A program made the position numbers and the translations under genes. The notes beneath the pieces are model-generated. The model made no database searches and had not been told where the DNA came from. It saw only the letters and a program-made list of their open reading frames with translations. From contig NC_067205.1 in assembly GCF_026262505.1 (NCBI RefSeq), positions 3,224,001 through 3,288,000 of the forward strand: DNA of 64,000 nt, in the 5' to 3' direction. Positions within the stretch are counted from its first letter, which is position 1; each line of letters opens with the position of its first letter. Source of the DNA: Trichomonas vaginalis G3 (taxonomy: Eukaryota; Parabasalia; Trichomonadida; Trichomonadidae). This document shows positions 18,841 through 27,239 of this stretch, piece by piece.

Positions 18841-19795
18841 TCGTCATTTTCAACTTCTTTAGCATATTCGTCAGGAGTTGTCTTATATTTGTTAGGAACT
18901 GTCTTTGAAAGTATACCACCTTGAACTTTGACAAGTTTGAAACGAGGTCTGACAATAGTAGTTTTATCTTCTGCTTGCAGTGTGTACATTTTGCCATGTT
19001 TGCCTAAAACTTCATAATATTCTCTTGTATACTTTCTTCTATTTTTACGAACACGAATGTGAGTACCTGTCGGGTTCCCATTGTTGTCATAGTCAATAGT
19101 ATTTTCATATGGGTCGCGTTTAGGTATTTCTATTTTTACTTTGTCACCTTTCTGAAGTTTGAAGCCCGGCATTCTTTCTTGTTTGTCTCTTTTGACTAAA
19201 TTATTAAATATATAGTCTTTCTCTAAGTCAGGGTTGTTTTTCATTTCTTCGGGGGAGTGGTTTCCCAAACCTTTTTGTTTACGGCTATTGTAAATATTTA
19301 AAACTTGTCTCATCTTTGCCATGGAGAAGTGTCTATATTTGTCGTCATATGACATTTCATTTGCTTCACCACCTTGTGGTTGGTTTAAGTCTCTTAACAT
19401 TTTTATACAACCGTCAATGACACCAAGAGCAGAATGGTTTTGGTCGACAATGAAATATTGGTTTACATTTTTTGAACGCAGATAGTTTTTTACATCATCT
19501 GATTTGAAAGAACTTTCACAGTCAGATGTCAGTTTTGTTGGATGGTATTTGTCAACGAATATTGTCAAAGCAGTTTTCACATCTAAAATATTTTTGGACC
19601 ATAATGGTATGGCTTCACAGTATCTTGTGTTTTGACCAACAAATATTAGCCAGTATGGTGGTCCATCTTCTCTATACTCGGAATGTTTTCCAAGATATCC
19701 ATAAACCAAGCATTTGGTGTTGAACTAAAGATTTTTATCATGAGTGCTTTCTTTGTCGCTTTAGAAACATAGGGGTCCTTGTTTGGATTCGTCAT
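18837..19795 (-). pseudogene. Retroviral-type (c-)integrase of element 2
   Basis: Recognisable core: YWLIFVGQNTRYCEAIPLW, LTSDCESSF and NHSALGVIDGCIKML, then YNSRKQKGLGNHSPEEM, then an SH3/chromo-like C-terminal part with QKGDKVKIEI and RKYTREYYEVLGK. This is the Polinton hallmark integrase. A promoter-sized 16-bp gap separates it from the divergent gene at 19812. Most of the gene is continuous; the 5' part is not intact. Confidence 0.8.
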
Positions 19796-19811
19796 TTTTA
19801 TCCTATAAGAA
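19796..19811. promoter_or_regulatory. 16-bp bidirectional spacer
   Basis: TTTTATCCTATAAGAA is all that lies between the start codons of the divergent genes on either side. It is nearly symmetric in its T-run and A-run ends. The spacer at 58680-58695 in element 3 has the same length and a similar plan. Confidence 0.45.
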
Positions 19812-20213
19812 ATGGGTTTATTTGGCGCATTAGCAGGAGTTGCATCCAGATTTTTGCCCGCAGTGGGAACAATAGCCAGAGGTGTATTTGGAGTTGGAAG
19901 GAAGATTTTGAGTACATTAGGTATACTTAAAGAGAAAGCACAACCTATTATACAAACTGTACAGAAAGGTTGGGATGTAGCACGAGATGCAACAAATCTT
20001 ATTCCAAATCCTGAAACAAGAGGAAAAGTTCAAGGATGGATGGACAATGTAGGAAGACAAGCAGGAAACTATTATAACAAAGCAAATGACTACTATAACC
20101 AAGCAGGACACTATATGGACCAAGGTGAAAGATTCTTTAACAGAGGATATAACCATGCACAACAATGGGTAAACAATAACCAACCTCAACCGCCTCAAAC
20201 GTGGGGAATGTAA
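19812..20213 (+). CDS. Amphipathic minor capsid-type protein
   Basis: A 133-residue protein. Residues 1-40 (GLFGALAGVASRFLPAVG...) form a glycine-rich amphipathic, membrane-active-looking segment. A helical middle follows, then a Tyr/Asn/Gln-rich tail with repeated YYNKA/YYNQA units and a PQPPQTWGM end. Such a layout resembles adenovirus pVI-like cement or lytic proteins predicted in Polintons. The assignment is by resemblance only. It looks whole. Confidence 0.55.
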   Translation: MGLFGALAGVASRFLPAVGTIARGVFGVGRKILSTLGILKEKAQPIIQTVQKGWDVARDATNLIPNPETRGKVQGWMDNVGRQAGNYYNKANDYYNQAGHYMDQGERFFNRGYNHAQQWVNNNQPQPPQTWGM

Positions 20214-20232
20214 AGTTTTTTACTGAGATGAA

Positions 20233-20385
20233 ATGAACAATACAGCATTGAGACAAATGGGTTCAAGATGGATTTGTCGGCTTCCAGCAGTTACACAACG
20301 TGTTTGTCAAGTTCTTCCTATACCTCAGGAAGTTTTAGACCGACTTAAAAAACAACAACAACCAGTTGAAAACAAACCAAACTAA
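20233..20385 (+). CDS. Small basic protein, unknown
   Basis: A 50-residue frame MNNTALRQMGSRWICRLP... ending QQQPVENKPN. It starts in the context TTTACTGAGATGAA, the same 14 bases that precede the next gene at 20405, so the pair share a promoter-like or leader sequence. Function unknown. Confidence 0.55.
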   Translation: MNNTALRQMGSRWICRLPAVTQRVCQVLPIPQEVLDRLKKQQQPVENKPN

Positions 20386-20404
20386 AATTTTTTACTGAGA
20401 TGAA

Positions 20405-20989
20405 ATGACCGAAGAAGTTGAAACGGTAGATTTGACACCACAAACAAAAAGTTCAGAACCATTGTCAAAACCTGTCAAAGAACTTACAGATGAAGAGAAA
20501 AATTCAATAATAGAAAGTGCCAGGTCTGGAAATACAAACCCTAACTACAAAGTCACTTTTCATAGAAATGGAACGGCTAGTATCTCAAAAAAGAAACAGA
20601 CTCTCACAAATAAAATATTGAAGTCTGAAGGAGCTTTCGAGACAACAGATGGAAAAGTTTACTTCACTGACCAACAGTTCATTATAGAACATCTCATTGA
20701 CTTAGAGTCGAAATATTCTAAACTTTACAACAAACACAAAAAGTTGAAAGGAAAACAAAAACAAATGGCATATGATATTTATGAAGATGTTGACGACACA
20801 ACTGTTCCTGCAAGTGAAGTAAAGTCAGAGGAACCGAAAAGTGACGAAAAACCGATAGAAGAAGAAAAACCAAAAACTGAAGATAAACCAAAACCAAAGT
20901 TTAGTTTCCAAACTAAACCAAGTCAACCTTCATTAGCTGGTATGGGTTGGCGTCAAAGACTTATGGCAGCAGGCGGTTATGTTAAGTAA
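20405..20989 (+). CDS. Charged protein with disordered tail, unknown
   Basis: A 194-residue protein. The first 50 residues are acidic and low-complexity. A short globular middle (about 60-120) follows, with a lysine-rich helix ESKYSKLYNKHKKLKGKQKQ, and then a Glu/Lys/Pro repeat tail (EEPKSDEKPIEEEKPK). It ends with RQRLMAAGGYVK, whose GG may suit maturation cleavage by an adenovirus-type protease; that is a guess. It lies just ahead of the polymerase. Confidence 0.5.
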   Translation: MTEEVETVDLTPQTKSSEPLSKPVKELTDEEKNSIIESARSGNTNPNYKVTFHRNGTASISKKKQTLTNKILKSEGAFETTDGKVYFTDQQFIIEHLIDLESKYSKLYNKHKKLKGKQKQMAYDIYEDVDDTTVPASEVKSEEPKSDEKPIEEEKPKTEDKPKPKFSFQTKPSQPSLAGMGWRQRLMAAGGYVK

Positions 20990-21019
20990 AGAAAAAAATA
21001 TTTTTTTATTTTTATAAAA

Positions 21020-23173
21020 ATGCCCCCATATAGAATGGATAGAAAGTCTGCTAGAATAAAAGCAGAGTTACAAAGATATGGTTGGAGAGTTTCGAAGAAG
21101 TTTAAATATAAGAAAGGAAGACCCATAAAAGTCTATGACAAACTGGCTGGTCTTCGCTACGAAATGGATTTGGAAACAGCACGTGCAAATTATCCAAACA
21201 GACTAGAGAGGTTAGAAGAAGAACGTCTTATGAACATGCCTTTCGATGTTAGTGAACCTCAAGTTGAAGGACACGACGGCTTTGCCAGATTCTACTGGAA
21301 ACATGACGAACAATTGCATCCTTTGAGAAGGAAAAAAGGTAGTGCAGAGGATGGTCATGCTCCCATGGAAAGAACAAGATATGCATATGAGAAGTACCGT
21401 GAAGTTAGAAGTCAAATTACATCTGGTCGAACCTTTACAGTAAACTTTGACGAAGGAAAGAACAAAGAAGGCTTCATGGGAGTACTTGCTGCAATTCAAG
21501 ATGGAAATAAGAAAGGATACAATCTCAGATTGACCATAACAGATTTGGATGGTCACATTTACTATGCAAATGGCAATGAACAAACAGCTGCAAAACTTCT
21601 TGACGCTTTCAAGACTACAAAGAGAGAACAAATGGTTGACTCCGACTCAGACATTTTGAATGCAATTGAAGGAATTGCAAGTGTCAAGTTCGAATGGTAC
21701 CAACCTAACCCTCAAGCAGTCAGACAACATGCTGGATACTTCCCGTTCATAAATAAGTCTGACATTGACTTGACAAGGTATGGAATTTACAATTCAATTG
21801 AAACAATTGTCAATGAACCTTGCATTCTTACATGTCTCAGGAACTCTGGTCTTGTTACAGATGAGAAGATGAAGTATCTTGAGTCATGTGTGAAGACAAG
21901 GTACATTCTCAGAGGTCAATTGGCAAAAATTGCACCGTTGGCAAATGTCAATATCCGAGTCAACATACCTACAGCTAAAGGTTCTTCACATGACGACTAT
22001 GTTGTTGAGTTCAATTTACCATGGTTGAAGATTGTAATTGTCCACAACCACTTCATGTTGAACGAAAGTCTTACAAACCCATTGTTCGGAAAAGGCAAGT
22101 GCAACATTGTCAGAGCTGTAAACATTCTTTTCGAGAAAGGTTTGTTGGAACCAATTCCAGATGACAAGCTGACAGAAACTTTTGTACCAAAAGACGAAAC
22201 AAACTTTTCACTGTTAGCAAGACCAAAAGTTGTTCCAGACAAAGTTCTAGTACAAAAGAAGTACACAATTCCACAAGGAGTTGGATTGTTCGGATACCAA
22301 CCTGAACCAGAAGAACTTCCAATGAGGTTGCAAGAACTTCAAGATGCTATAAACAAACTTCCATTGAGACATCCAATTGACGTCAAATTGTATTGGAGAG
22401 CATCTGAGTTAGGTCAGAAGGTTTTATATGAAACAGGTTGCTTCGACGATGTTTATGAGATAACAGGAGAAGTTTCTCAGAAGATAAGAGACTCACTTGA
22501 ATTTCCACAAACTGGACCAATTGGTTGCGACAAGTTCGACTCAGATGAAAAGATATACTATGTCGACCTTAACGCTGCATACATGAGGTTTGTCCAATAT
22601 ATTCCGACTGGAATTCCAAACGAAGATGGTGAGTTCCCGGGAAGGAACTATACAGTTGGAAAAGTCATACAACAACTGTATGATATTAGGAAAGCTTCAA
22701 ACCCCAAACTTGCAATGACACTCAAATTGCTTATGAATTCGACATGGGGATATTCCATTAAGAAACCTCAAGAGATGAAGAGTAAACATTATGAGAAGGT
22801 CGACAACTTTGTTGAAAGGTTTTCTCCTTTTGTTTTGAAGTACGAATTCACTCAAGGTCAAAGTGGCTTAGTAACCACATTAAAACCTATTGTCGAACAT
22901 TGGTCTTACCCTCAGTTCGCAAAAGCAGTCCTTGACAACTACAACAAATTCTTCTCCGAAGTCAAATCGAAAGTTGTGGTTTACTATGAGAACATTGACG
23001 CACTCATGACGAACGAAGAAGGGTACAACAAACTCATTGAAATGGGTTTAGTCGGTGAGAAGATGGGTCAATTCAAATTGGACAAAATTTTCACCGAAGT
23101 TCATGTCCTCTCCAAGCGTAAGTACTGGGGCATACTTGAAGACGGCACAGAAATAAAACATTGCATGAAATAA
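21020..23173 (+). CDS. Family-B (protein-primed type) DNA polymerase of element 2
   Basis: A 717-residue protein preceded by TTTTTATTTTTATAAAA. It has the palm motif A region YYVDLNAAYMRFV (about residue 515), the motif B region LKLLMNSTWGYS (about 570) and a later VVYYENIDALMT segment in the motif C position. It is a Polinton polymerase, expected to replicate the element from a protein primer at the terminal repeats. It looks like one uninterrupted frame. Confidence 0.8.
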   Translation: MPPYRMDRKSARIKAELQRYGWRVSKKFKYKKGRPIKVYDKLAGLRYEMDLETARANYPNRLERLEEERLMNMPFDVSEPQVEGHDGFARFYWKHDEQLHPLRRKKGSAEDGHAPMERTRYAYEKYREVRSQITSGRTFTVNFDEGKNKEGFMGVLAAIQDGNKKGYNLRLTITDLDGHIYYANGNEQTAAKLLDAFKTTKREQMVDSDSDILNAIEGIASVKFEWYQPNPQAVRQHAGYFPFINKSDIDLTRYGIYNSIETIVNEPCILTCLRNSGLVTDEKMKYLESCVKTRYILRGQLAKIAPLANVNIRVNIPTAKGSSHDDYVVEFNLPWLKIVIVHNHFMLNESLTNPLFGKGKCNIVRAVNILFEKGLLEPIPDDKLTETFVPKDETNFSLLARPKVVPDKVLVQKKYTIPQGVGLFGYQPEPEELPMRLQELQDAINKLPLRHPIDVKLYWRASELGQKVLYETGCFDDVYEITGEVSQKIRDSLEFPQTGPIGCDKFDSDEKIYYVDLNAAYMRFVQYIPTGIPNEDGEFPGRNYTVGKVIQQLYDIRKASNPKLAMTLKLLMNSTWGYSIKKPQEMKSKHYEKVDNFVERFSPFVLKYEFTQGQSGLVTTLKPIVEHWSYPQFAKAVLDNYNKFFSEVKSKVVVYYENIDALMTNEEGYNKLIEMGLVGEKMGQFKLDKIFTEVHVLSKRKYWGILEDGTEIKHCMK

Positions 23174-23195
23174 AAAATTTTTATTCGAATTTGAA

Positions 23196-23441
23196 TTAAA
23201 ATGTGGGAATTCTTGGGAACGGGAAAGGCTTATTTACTTGAGGAACAGGTAAAGGTGGTGGAGGTGGAGGTGGTGGCAACCAGTCCATTTTATATTCCTT
23301 CCTAGCTAATTTCCGTTTAATTTCATGGTCGCCCTCGGAGTCTTTGAATCGGACAGGTCGAGTTACACCATTCTTGGTCTCAAACTCATATATAACCTGT
23401 TTGTCTGTATTTTCGTCGACTATGGCACGAGACACAAACAT
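23196..23441 (-). CDS. Small protein with proline run
   Basis: Starts MFVSRAIVDENTDKQ, has a charged middle, a run of eight or more prolines (WLPPPPPPPP) and ends PFPRIPTF. It converges on the polymerase and diverges from 23472. Function unknown. Confidence 0.5.
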   Translation of the reverse strand: MFVSRAIVDENTDKQVIYEFETKNGVTRPVRFKDSEGDHEIKRKLARKEYKMDWLPPPPPPPPLPVPQVNKPFPFPRIPTF

Positions 23442-23471
23442 TGACCAAACGGACAAAAAGTGTCATTTCGG

Positions 23472-23735
23472 ATGGTCACGCAGCCAATCGCATTCGAGCA
23501 CTTCGAAGAAGCCTTACGTTCCAAGGGAGAGGGTGTCTGGTGCAAGGCAGAGGTCATGAAACTCTACGAGCAGTACATCCTCAATGCCTGGGAGGACAAA
23601 TCGTCCTTGGATTGGCAATTCTACCAACTCCTCTGGGACGACCTCCTACGCAACTGGGATAACGAAAGAGCCCAATTCAAAGGTCGGGAACTAATTTTGC
23701 AAATTACCCTTAATTTAACATACTTATCCAAATAA
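23472..23735 (+). CDS. Small helical protein, unknown
   Basis: I choose the ATG giving MVTQPIAFEHFEEALRS, 87 residues, Trp- and Glu-rich and probably all helical. It is the first gene of a run of small genes (23.2-27.0 kb) whose base composition is visibly less A/T-rich than the surrounding element. Function unknown. Confidence 0.5.
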   Translation: MVTQPIAFEHFEEALRSKGEGVWCKAEVMKLYEQYILNAWEDKSSLDWQFYQLLWDDLLRNWDNERAQFKGRELILQITLNLTYLSK

Positions 23736-23784
23736 ACACCTAAATTTACTTGGGGTTTCCCCCTAAAATAAAATTTTTTTACTC

Positions 23785-24483
23785 TTAGAACCACTCGAGG
23801 TTCTCCTTACGGTTGTTGAGCTTGTCACCGTCAATGTGTCTGACCTTCGTCTTCTTGCCTGGATTTGGAACCCATTGAATTGCGACAAGCTTGCCCATGG
23901 AGATTGAACCGCGATTCCGAAGGTTAAGGTTCAAGTGTCCCAAGTTGTTGAGGACTGGGGTAAGAACCTTGCCTGTCTCCTTGTTGCGGATTTGGTATGG
24001 GTAGGGTTGGGAAATTTCGTAACCGTCATCGGCAACAAGGGTTGACCAAACTTCCTTTTCTTCGTGTTTCTCTTCTTCTTCTTCCTCTTCTTCCTCTTCT
24101 TCCTCTTCTTCCTCGACAATTCCTTCTTCAATTTGGTACTCACGAAGTACGGTGTTGCATGTTCTGTCCTTTCCGAGTACCTTCCAGATGGCGTCTATCT
24201 CTTCGAAGAAACGGTAGATGAGTCTGGCAAGGTCTCGGTTCTCTCTCTCGTAATTGCGCAAGGTTTCCGTGAAATTGTTCAGGCATTTCTCATTGGAAGC
24301 TTGGTTCATGAGGACATCGGCTTTAAGTTCCTTCATCTCTGTCATAAGACTACTTTGGAGAGTCTTAATAGTGTTTGTCAGATGAGCTTTCAATTGGGCA
24401 ATTTGAATTTGAACTGGGCGCTTGTCTGGCAACCTTGAAAGGACATCTGCTATTGTGTTCGGCTTCGGTGCTTGTTCGGACAT
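23785..24483 (-). CDS. HNH-fold protein with coiled coil and poly-Glu linker
   Basis: A 232-residue protein. Residues 20-110 form a coiled coil (LKAHLTNTIKTLQSSLMTEMKELKAD). A run of about 17 glutamates follows (around residue 122). The C-terminal 75 residues, from YQIRNKETGKVLTP to VRHIDGDKLNNRKENLEW, match the HNH/NUMOD-type homing endonuclease fold with the H-x-N-x-N pattern. It may be a nuclease or a DNA-binding tail of a structural protein. The poly-Glu codons form a GAA/GAG microsatellite at 24063-24117, whose complement can mislead in other frames. Confidence 0.6.
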   Translation of the reverse strand: MSEQAPKPNTIADVLSRLPDKRPVQIQIAQLKAHLTNTIKTLQSSLMTEMKELKADVLMNQASNEKCLNNFTETLRNYERENRDLARLIYRFFEEIDAIWKVLGKDRTCNTVLREYQIEEGIVEEEEEEEEEEEEEEEKHEEKEVWSTLVADDGYEISQPYPYQIRNKETGKVLTPVLNNLGHLNLNLRNRGSISMGKLVAIQWVPNPGKKTKVRHIDGDKLNNRKENLEWF

Positions 24484-24515
24484 CGAAAAAATGAAGTGGT
24501 TTGAGAATGGCGGTT

Positions 24516-24818
24516 TTACTTCAAAAAGCTTGTTATGACAGTTATGTCATACAACAAGTTTAAAATAATATCTTGTTCTTCTTCTGAACGTTTGTTGTCT
24601 CTTCCGATAAAAGTTTCGAACATGAGAACCAAAAAACGTTTTTTGAGATTGCGGAAGAGTTCAGGCAAACGTTCATATTCTGGATATGTTGGGAGCAGTT
24701 CAAAACATCTGAGCTGACTTTCGGACAAAATTGGGACAATGTCAGAAAATTCATCTTTGGTCGGACTGCTTGAAGGTAAGTCCCTTACATGTAAGTAGCT
24801 CTGGTAAAGTCTTCTCAT
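24516..24818 (-). CDS. Small helical protein, unknown
   Basis: A 100-residue protein starting MRRLYQSYLHVRDLP; probably all-alpha with no known motif. It is in the small-gene block, same strand as its neighbours. Confidence 0.5.
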   Translation of the reverse strand: MRRLYQSYLHVRDLPSSSPTKDEFSDIVPILSESQLRCFELLPTYPEYERLPELFRNLKKRFLVLMFETFIGRDNKRSEEEQDIILNLLYDITVITSFLK

Positions 24819-24902
24819 TTCTGCTAACTTTTGGAGTATAGCTTCGTAGTTTAGAAGTTTTAATTTTAATTGTCTTATTCCACTCTGACATCTAAACGGT
24901 AA

Positions 24903-25097
24903 CTATCCGAGGTCAAGAGTAGCTTTGGTAGCTTTAAGTGGAGCTATCTGTTCCTTGACCTCTGCAATTTTGGTTGCAATTGTGATTTGAGCTCCTTCAA
25001 GTTCGCCGTCTATGTCGTTCTCAACGCGCTTCAACCATGGCTTGAAACTCTTCATCGGTCCATGAGATTGGTGTGGGACGAATTTAACTTGCTTCAT
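24903..25097 (-). CDS. Small coiled-coil protein, unknown
   Basis: A 64-residue protein, MKQVKFVPHQSHGPMKSF..., whose C-terminal half (GAQITIATKIAEVKEQIAPLK) looks helical. Preceded by A-rich DNA and a TTTTTTACTC word common in this block. Confidence 0.5.
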   Translation of the reverse strand: MKQVKFVPHQSHGPMKSFKPWLKRVENDIDGELEGAQITIATKIAEVKEQIAPLKATKATLDLG

Positions 25098-25196
25098 TCA
25101 AAAAATGAAAAAAAATTTTTTACTCAAAACGTTAAGGTTGACTGAACTGGTTGGATGTCGCCTTCACAGGTTATGTAGAACGGCTGACCCGAGAAG

Positions 25197-25511
25197 TTAA
25201 GGAGAGACTGAATTGCCAATTTCATATGGTAGGGGGTTCTCCTTGTTTGGTATTTTTATCCAAGGACGTTTGTTTAGGAACTTAACAAGAGCTTCTCTTT
25301 TGGCGTCCTTTATGCCATCGAAAGGAGTGTTTTCTGGTATTTGAATTGGAATTCCAGTCGAAGTCTCGAGATTCAAGACAGCCCTTCCAGAAATAGCGGT
25401 GAACTTGACCTTGGGCTTCATTACCCTGCGCAAGTACTGCTTAACAACTTCATTTATCTCTATAAGGTAAATTGCCTCGTCAAATCCTTCTGGCATTCCG
25501 AGTCCTTCCAT
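25197..25511 (-). CDS. Small protein, unknown
   Basis: Start chosen at the ATG of MEGLGMPEGFDEAIYL, since upstream DNA is a palindromic repeat array rather than coding. The roughly 104 residues include VVKQYLRRVMKPKVKFTAISG. Function unknown; it shares the array at 25518-25716 with the divergent gene at 25737. Confidence 0.5.
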   Translation of the reverse strand: MEGLGMPEGFDEAIYLIEINEVVKQYLRRVMKPKVKFTAISGRAVLNLETSTGIPIQIPENTPFDGIKDAKREALVKFLNKRPWIKIPNKENPLPYEIGNSVSP

Positions 25512-25517
25512 CCGACA

Positions 25518-25716
25518 GGAAAATATTTTCCCGACAACTGGAAAAAATTTTCCGGACAAAGGGAAAAATTTTTCCTTCCGACAGGAAGAACTCTTCCAGT
25601 TGTCCGTCCGTAAACCATTCAAATTTTCGAAAATTGAGAACTTTTTGGTCGAACTTCAGGAAAAATTTTTCCTTCCGACAGGAAAAGTTTTTCCTTCCGA
25701 CAGGAAAATATTTTCC
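25518..25716. repeat. Cluster of six small palindromes between divergent genes
   Basis: Six 14-15-bp palindromes of the type GGAAAATATTTTCC lie at 25518-25531, 25540-25553, 25561-25575, 25659-25672, 25681-25694 and 25703-25716. Several are linked by TTCCGACAGG. Their centres vary (AT, TA, GT-type) while arms are kept. They occupy the whole gap between the start of 25197-25511 (minus) and 25737 (plus), so they are good candidates for shared operator sites or a replication origin. Confidence 0.7.
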
Positions 25717-25736
25717 ATCCGACAGGACACAAACGA

Positions 25737-26363
25737 ATGACTGACGTTCCTCTTCCTGAATGCCTTCCAAAGCCAGAAGAACCGAAAGCTGCAGAACCAC
25801 AACAGTCTCCTCAGCAACCTCAGTTCCAGCAAGTCCCTCCACCAAATTACTACCAATTTCCATCTCAAGGTTACTACCAATTTCCACCTCAAGGTTACTA
25901 CCCACCACAAGGCTTCCCGAACTACCCTCCTCTGCCTATGCCTTACTTCCCCAACCCTTGGATGTTCCAGCAAGCTCCACCCCAGCAATTCCAATCTCAA
26001 TCCAAGAGAGACCAAGAGTTCGAGGAAGGTCTGAACCGCTTACGCAAAGATTATGCCACAGCCCCTATGGAAGACGACAGGCTTTCAGTCTCTTCCCTCA
26101 AATCGACCGATTCGACTCGTACCACAGATTCAGTTCGTGACCGTGAAGACTACCTCAAGCAGTCTGAGAGACTCTTCATCCTACAATCATTTACAGTTGG
26201 AGCTCTCAAGAACATGCGCAATTACGAAGGTCAGACACCAGCTGGAGACCGCAAAACAGACGTACTCGCAAGAGCCGTCCAGCTCGTCAAAACAAAGACG
26301 GAGGATAGTCGACTTCATTGCAGCTTGCCCCATACAAGTAAAAAAATAAACAATTACGATTAA
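25737..26363 (+). CDS. Pro/Gln/Tyr-rich protein
   Basis: A 208-residue protein. Residues 15-90 are low-complexity with repeats of the type YYQFPSQG / YYQFPPQG / YYPPQGF. A charged, probably helical second half follows (EEGLNRLRKDYATAP onward). A virion-internal or scaffold role is possible; no family recognised. Confidence 0.5.
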   Translation: MTDVPLPECLPKPEEPKAAEPQQSPQQPQFQQVPPPNYYQFPSQGYYQFPPQGYYPPQGFPNYPPLPMPYFPNPWMFQQAPPQQFQSQSKRDQEFEEGLNRLRKDYATAPMEDDRLSVSSLKSTDSTRTTDSVRDREDYLKQSERLFILQSFTVGALKNMRNYEGQTPAGDRKTDVLARAVQLVKTKTEDSRLHCSLPHTSKKINNYD

Positions 26364-26368
26364 ACTTT

Positions 26369-26569
26369 TTACTCTTTCTTTTCTGAGTTGTTTAGAGCTG
26401 GTTTCTCTTGTAGGAACCTTTCGTACTCTTCCATGGTCATGCAATTGCGAATTTGGTACGCAATTCCAGGTTCGTTGTTTTTGAACCTTATGTATGTAAC
26501 GCTTCCATCCTCCTCAGGGAAGTAAGCTGCTAACATCTGACCAAGTTTTCTCGGTGACTCGGAGCTCAT
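26369..26569 (-). CDS. Small protein, unknown
   Basis: 66 residues from the ATG of MSSESPRKLGQM. It contains SVTYIRFKNNEPGIAYQIR, suggesting a small beta fold, then a helical tail. Tail-to-tail with 25737-26363. Confidence 0.45.
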   Translation of the reverse strand: MSSESPRKLGQMLAAYFPEEDGSVTYIRFKNNEPGIAYQIRNCMTMEEYERFLQEKPALNNSEKKE

Positions 26570-26610
26570 TAAAAATGTCACTTTTTAAACGTTAAGTTTT
26601 TAGTCTTATT

Positions 26611-26805
26611 TTACCCTTTGTTTACCCTTTGTTTGTCAAGGTAGTATTGGAGTGCAATTTCTCCAAATTCTCTGTGTCGGAGTTCTTCAGCATTTTCCAA
26701 GGTGTTCCTGGAGAACTCAAAGAAGTTGTCAAGAACATACTGCCATGCTGCTCTTCTGAGTTCGTCGGTATTTTGGAAGTGTTGCACCTTCGAGTCTTCG
26801 GACAT
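26611..26805 (-). CDS. Small helical protein, unknown
   Basis: 64 residues, MSEDSKVQHFQNTDELRR..., all-helical pattern. The last codons overlap a short direct repeat of TTACCCTTTGT. Function unknown. Confidence 0.45.
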   Translation of the reverse strand: MSEDSKVQHFQNTDELRRAAWQYVLDNFFEFSRNTLENAEELRHREFGEIALQYYLDKQRVNKG

Positions 26806-26848
26806 GAAAAAATGACACTTTTTCTATTAAACCGTTTTGGCATTTCTC

Positions 26849-27010
26849 ATGAGTGAGTATAGTTCTGCCGAACCATTGGAAGAGAAGAAGTACCCTTGCT
26901 GGCAAAAGACAAAAATAGTTGCCTTAGTTGTCATTGCAATTGTACTCGTAATTGAATTCATTGTACTTCTCTTCACGTACATAAAAACTCAGCAATGGTA
27001 TTTGCTTTAA
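26849..27010 (+). CDS. Small single-pass membrane protein
   Basis: A 53-residue frame beginning MSEYSSAEPLEEKKYPCW. A 20-residue hydrophobic helix (VALVVIAIVLVIEFIVLLF) follows, then a short tail ending QQWYLL. It resembles the 43-residue membrane protein at 15789-15920 in plan but not in sequence. Confidence 0.55.
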   Translation: MSEYSSAEPLEEKKYPCWQKTKIVALVVIAIVLVIEFIVLLFTYIKTQQWYLL

Positions 27011-27043
27011 GAAGCTACCATCTTACTAAGACTAAACACTTAG

Positions 27044-27081
27044 ATTTTTCAAGCTTGACTTTTTACAATTTGAATTTTGTT
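27044..27081. repeat. Left copy of 38-bp direct repeat around the KilA-N gene
   Basis: Identical to 28052-28089 except for one base. In reverse complement it encodes NKIQIVKSQA and a stop, matching the end of the packaging ATPase gene. Confidence 0.85.
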
Positions 27082-27107
27082 GCTGAATTCAGTAAAAATA
27101 TAATTTA

Positions 27108-27158
27108 GGGTAGAAGGTTAGATCTAACCTCATTTCTACCCTCATTTCTACCCTCATG
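27108..27158 (+). promoter_or_regulatory. Dyad GGTTAGATCTAACC with tandem TCATTTC boxes
   Basis: The dyad is at 27116-27129, flanked on its left by GGGTAGAA and on its right by two CTCATTTCTACC units and a CTCATGAATTTT tail. It ends about 80 bp before the KilA-N start codon. The same plan lies upstream of the primase-helicase gene of element 1. Confidence 0.6.
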
Positions 27159-27239
27159 AATTTTCATGAATTTTCCCGAAATAAAAAATAAAGTTATTTT
27201 TATTTTTTTTATTTTTTTATCCGGAATATAAAGACAGAT

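Noticed and set aside
23785-23900. A homing endonuclease gene inside an intron or intein
   Set aside because: The HNH fold is the C-terminal part of a coiled-coil protein with its own start; no interrupted host gene is seen around it.
24064-24438. Phe/Leu-rich plus-strand frame
   Set aside because: It is the complement of the poly-glutamate run of the HNH-fold protein.
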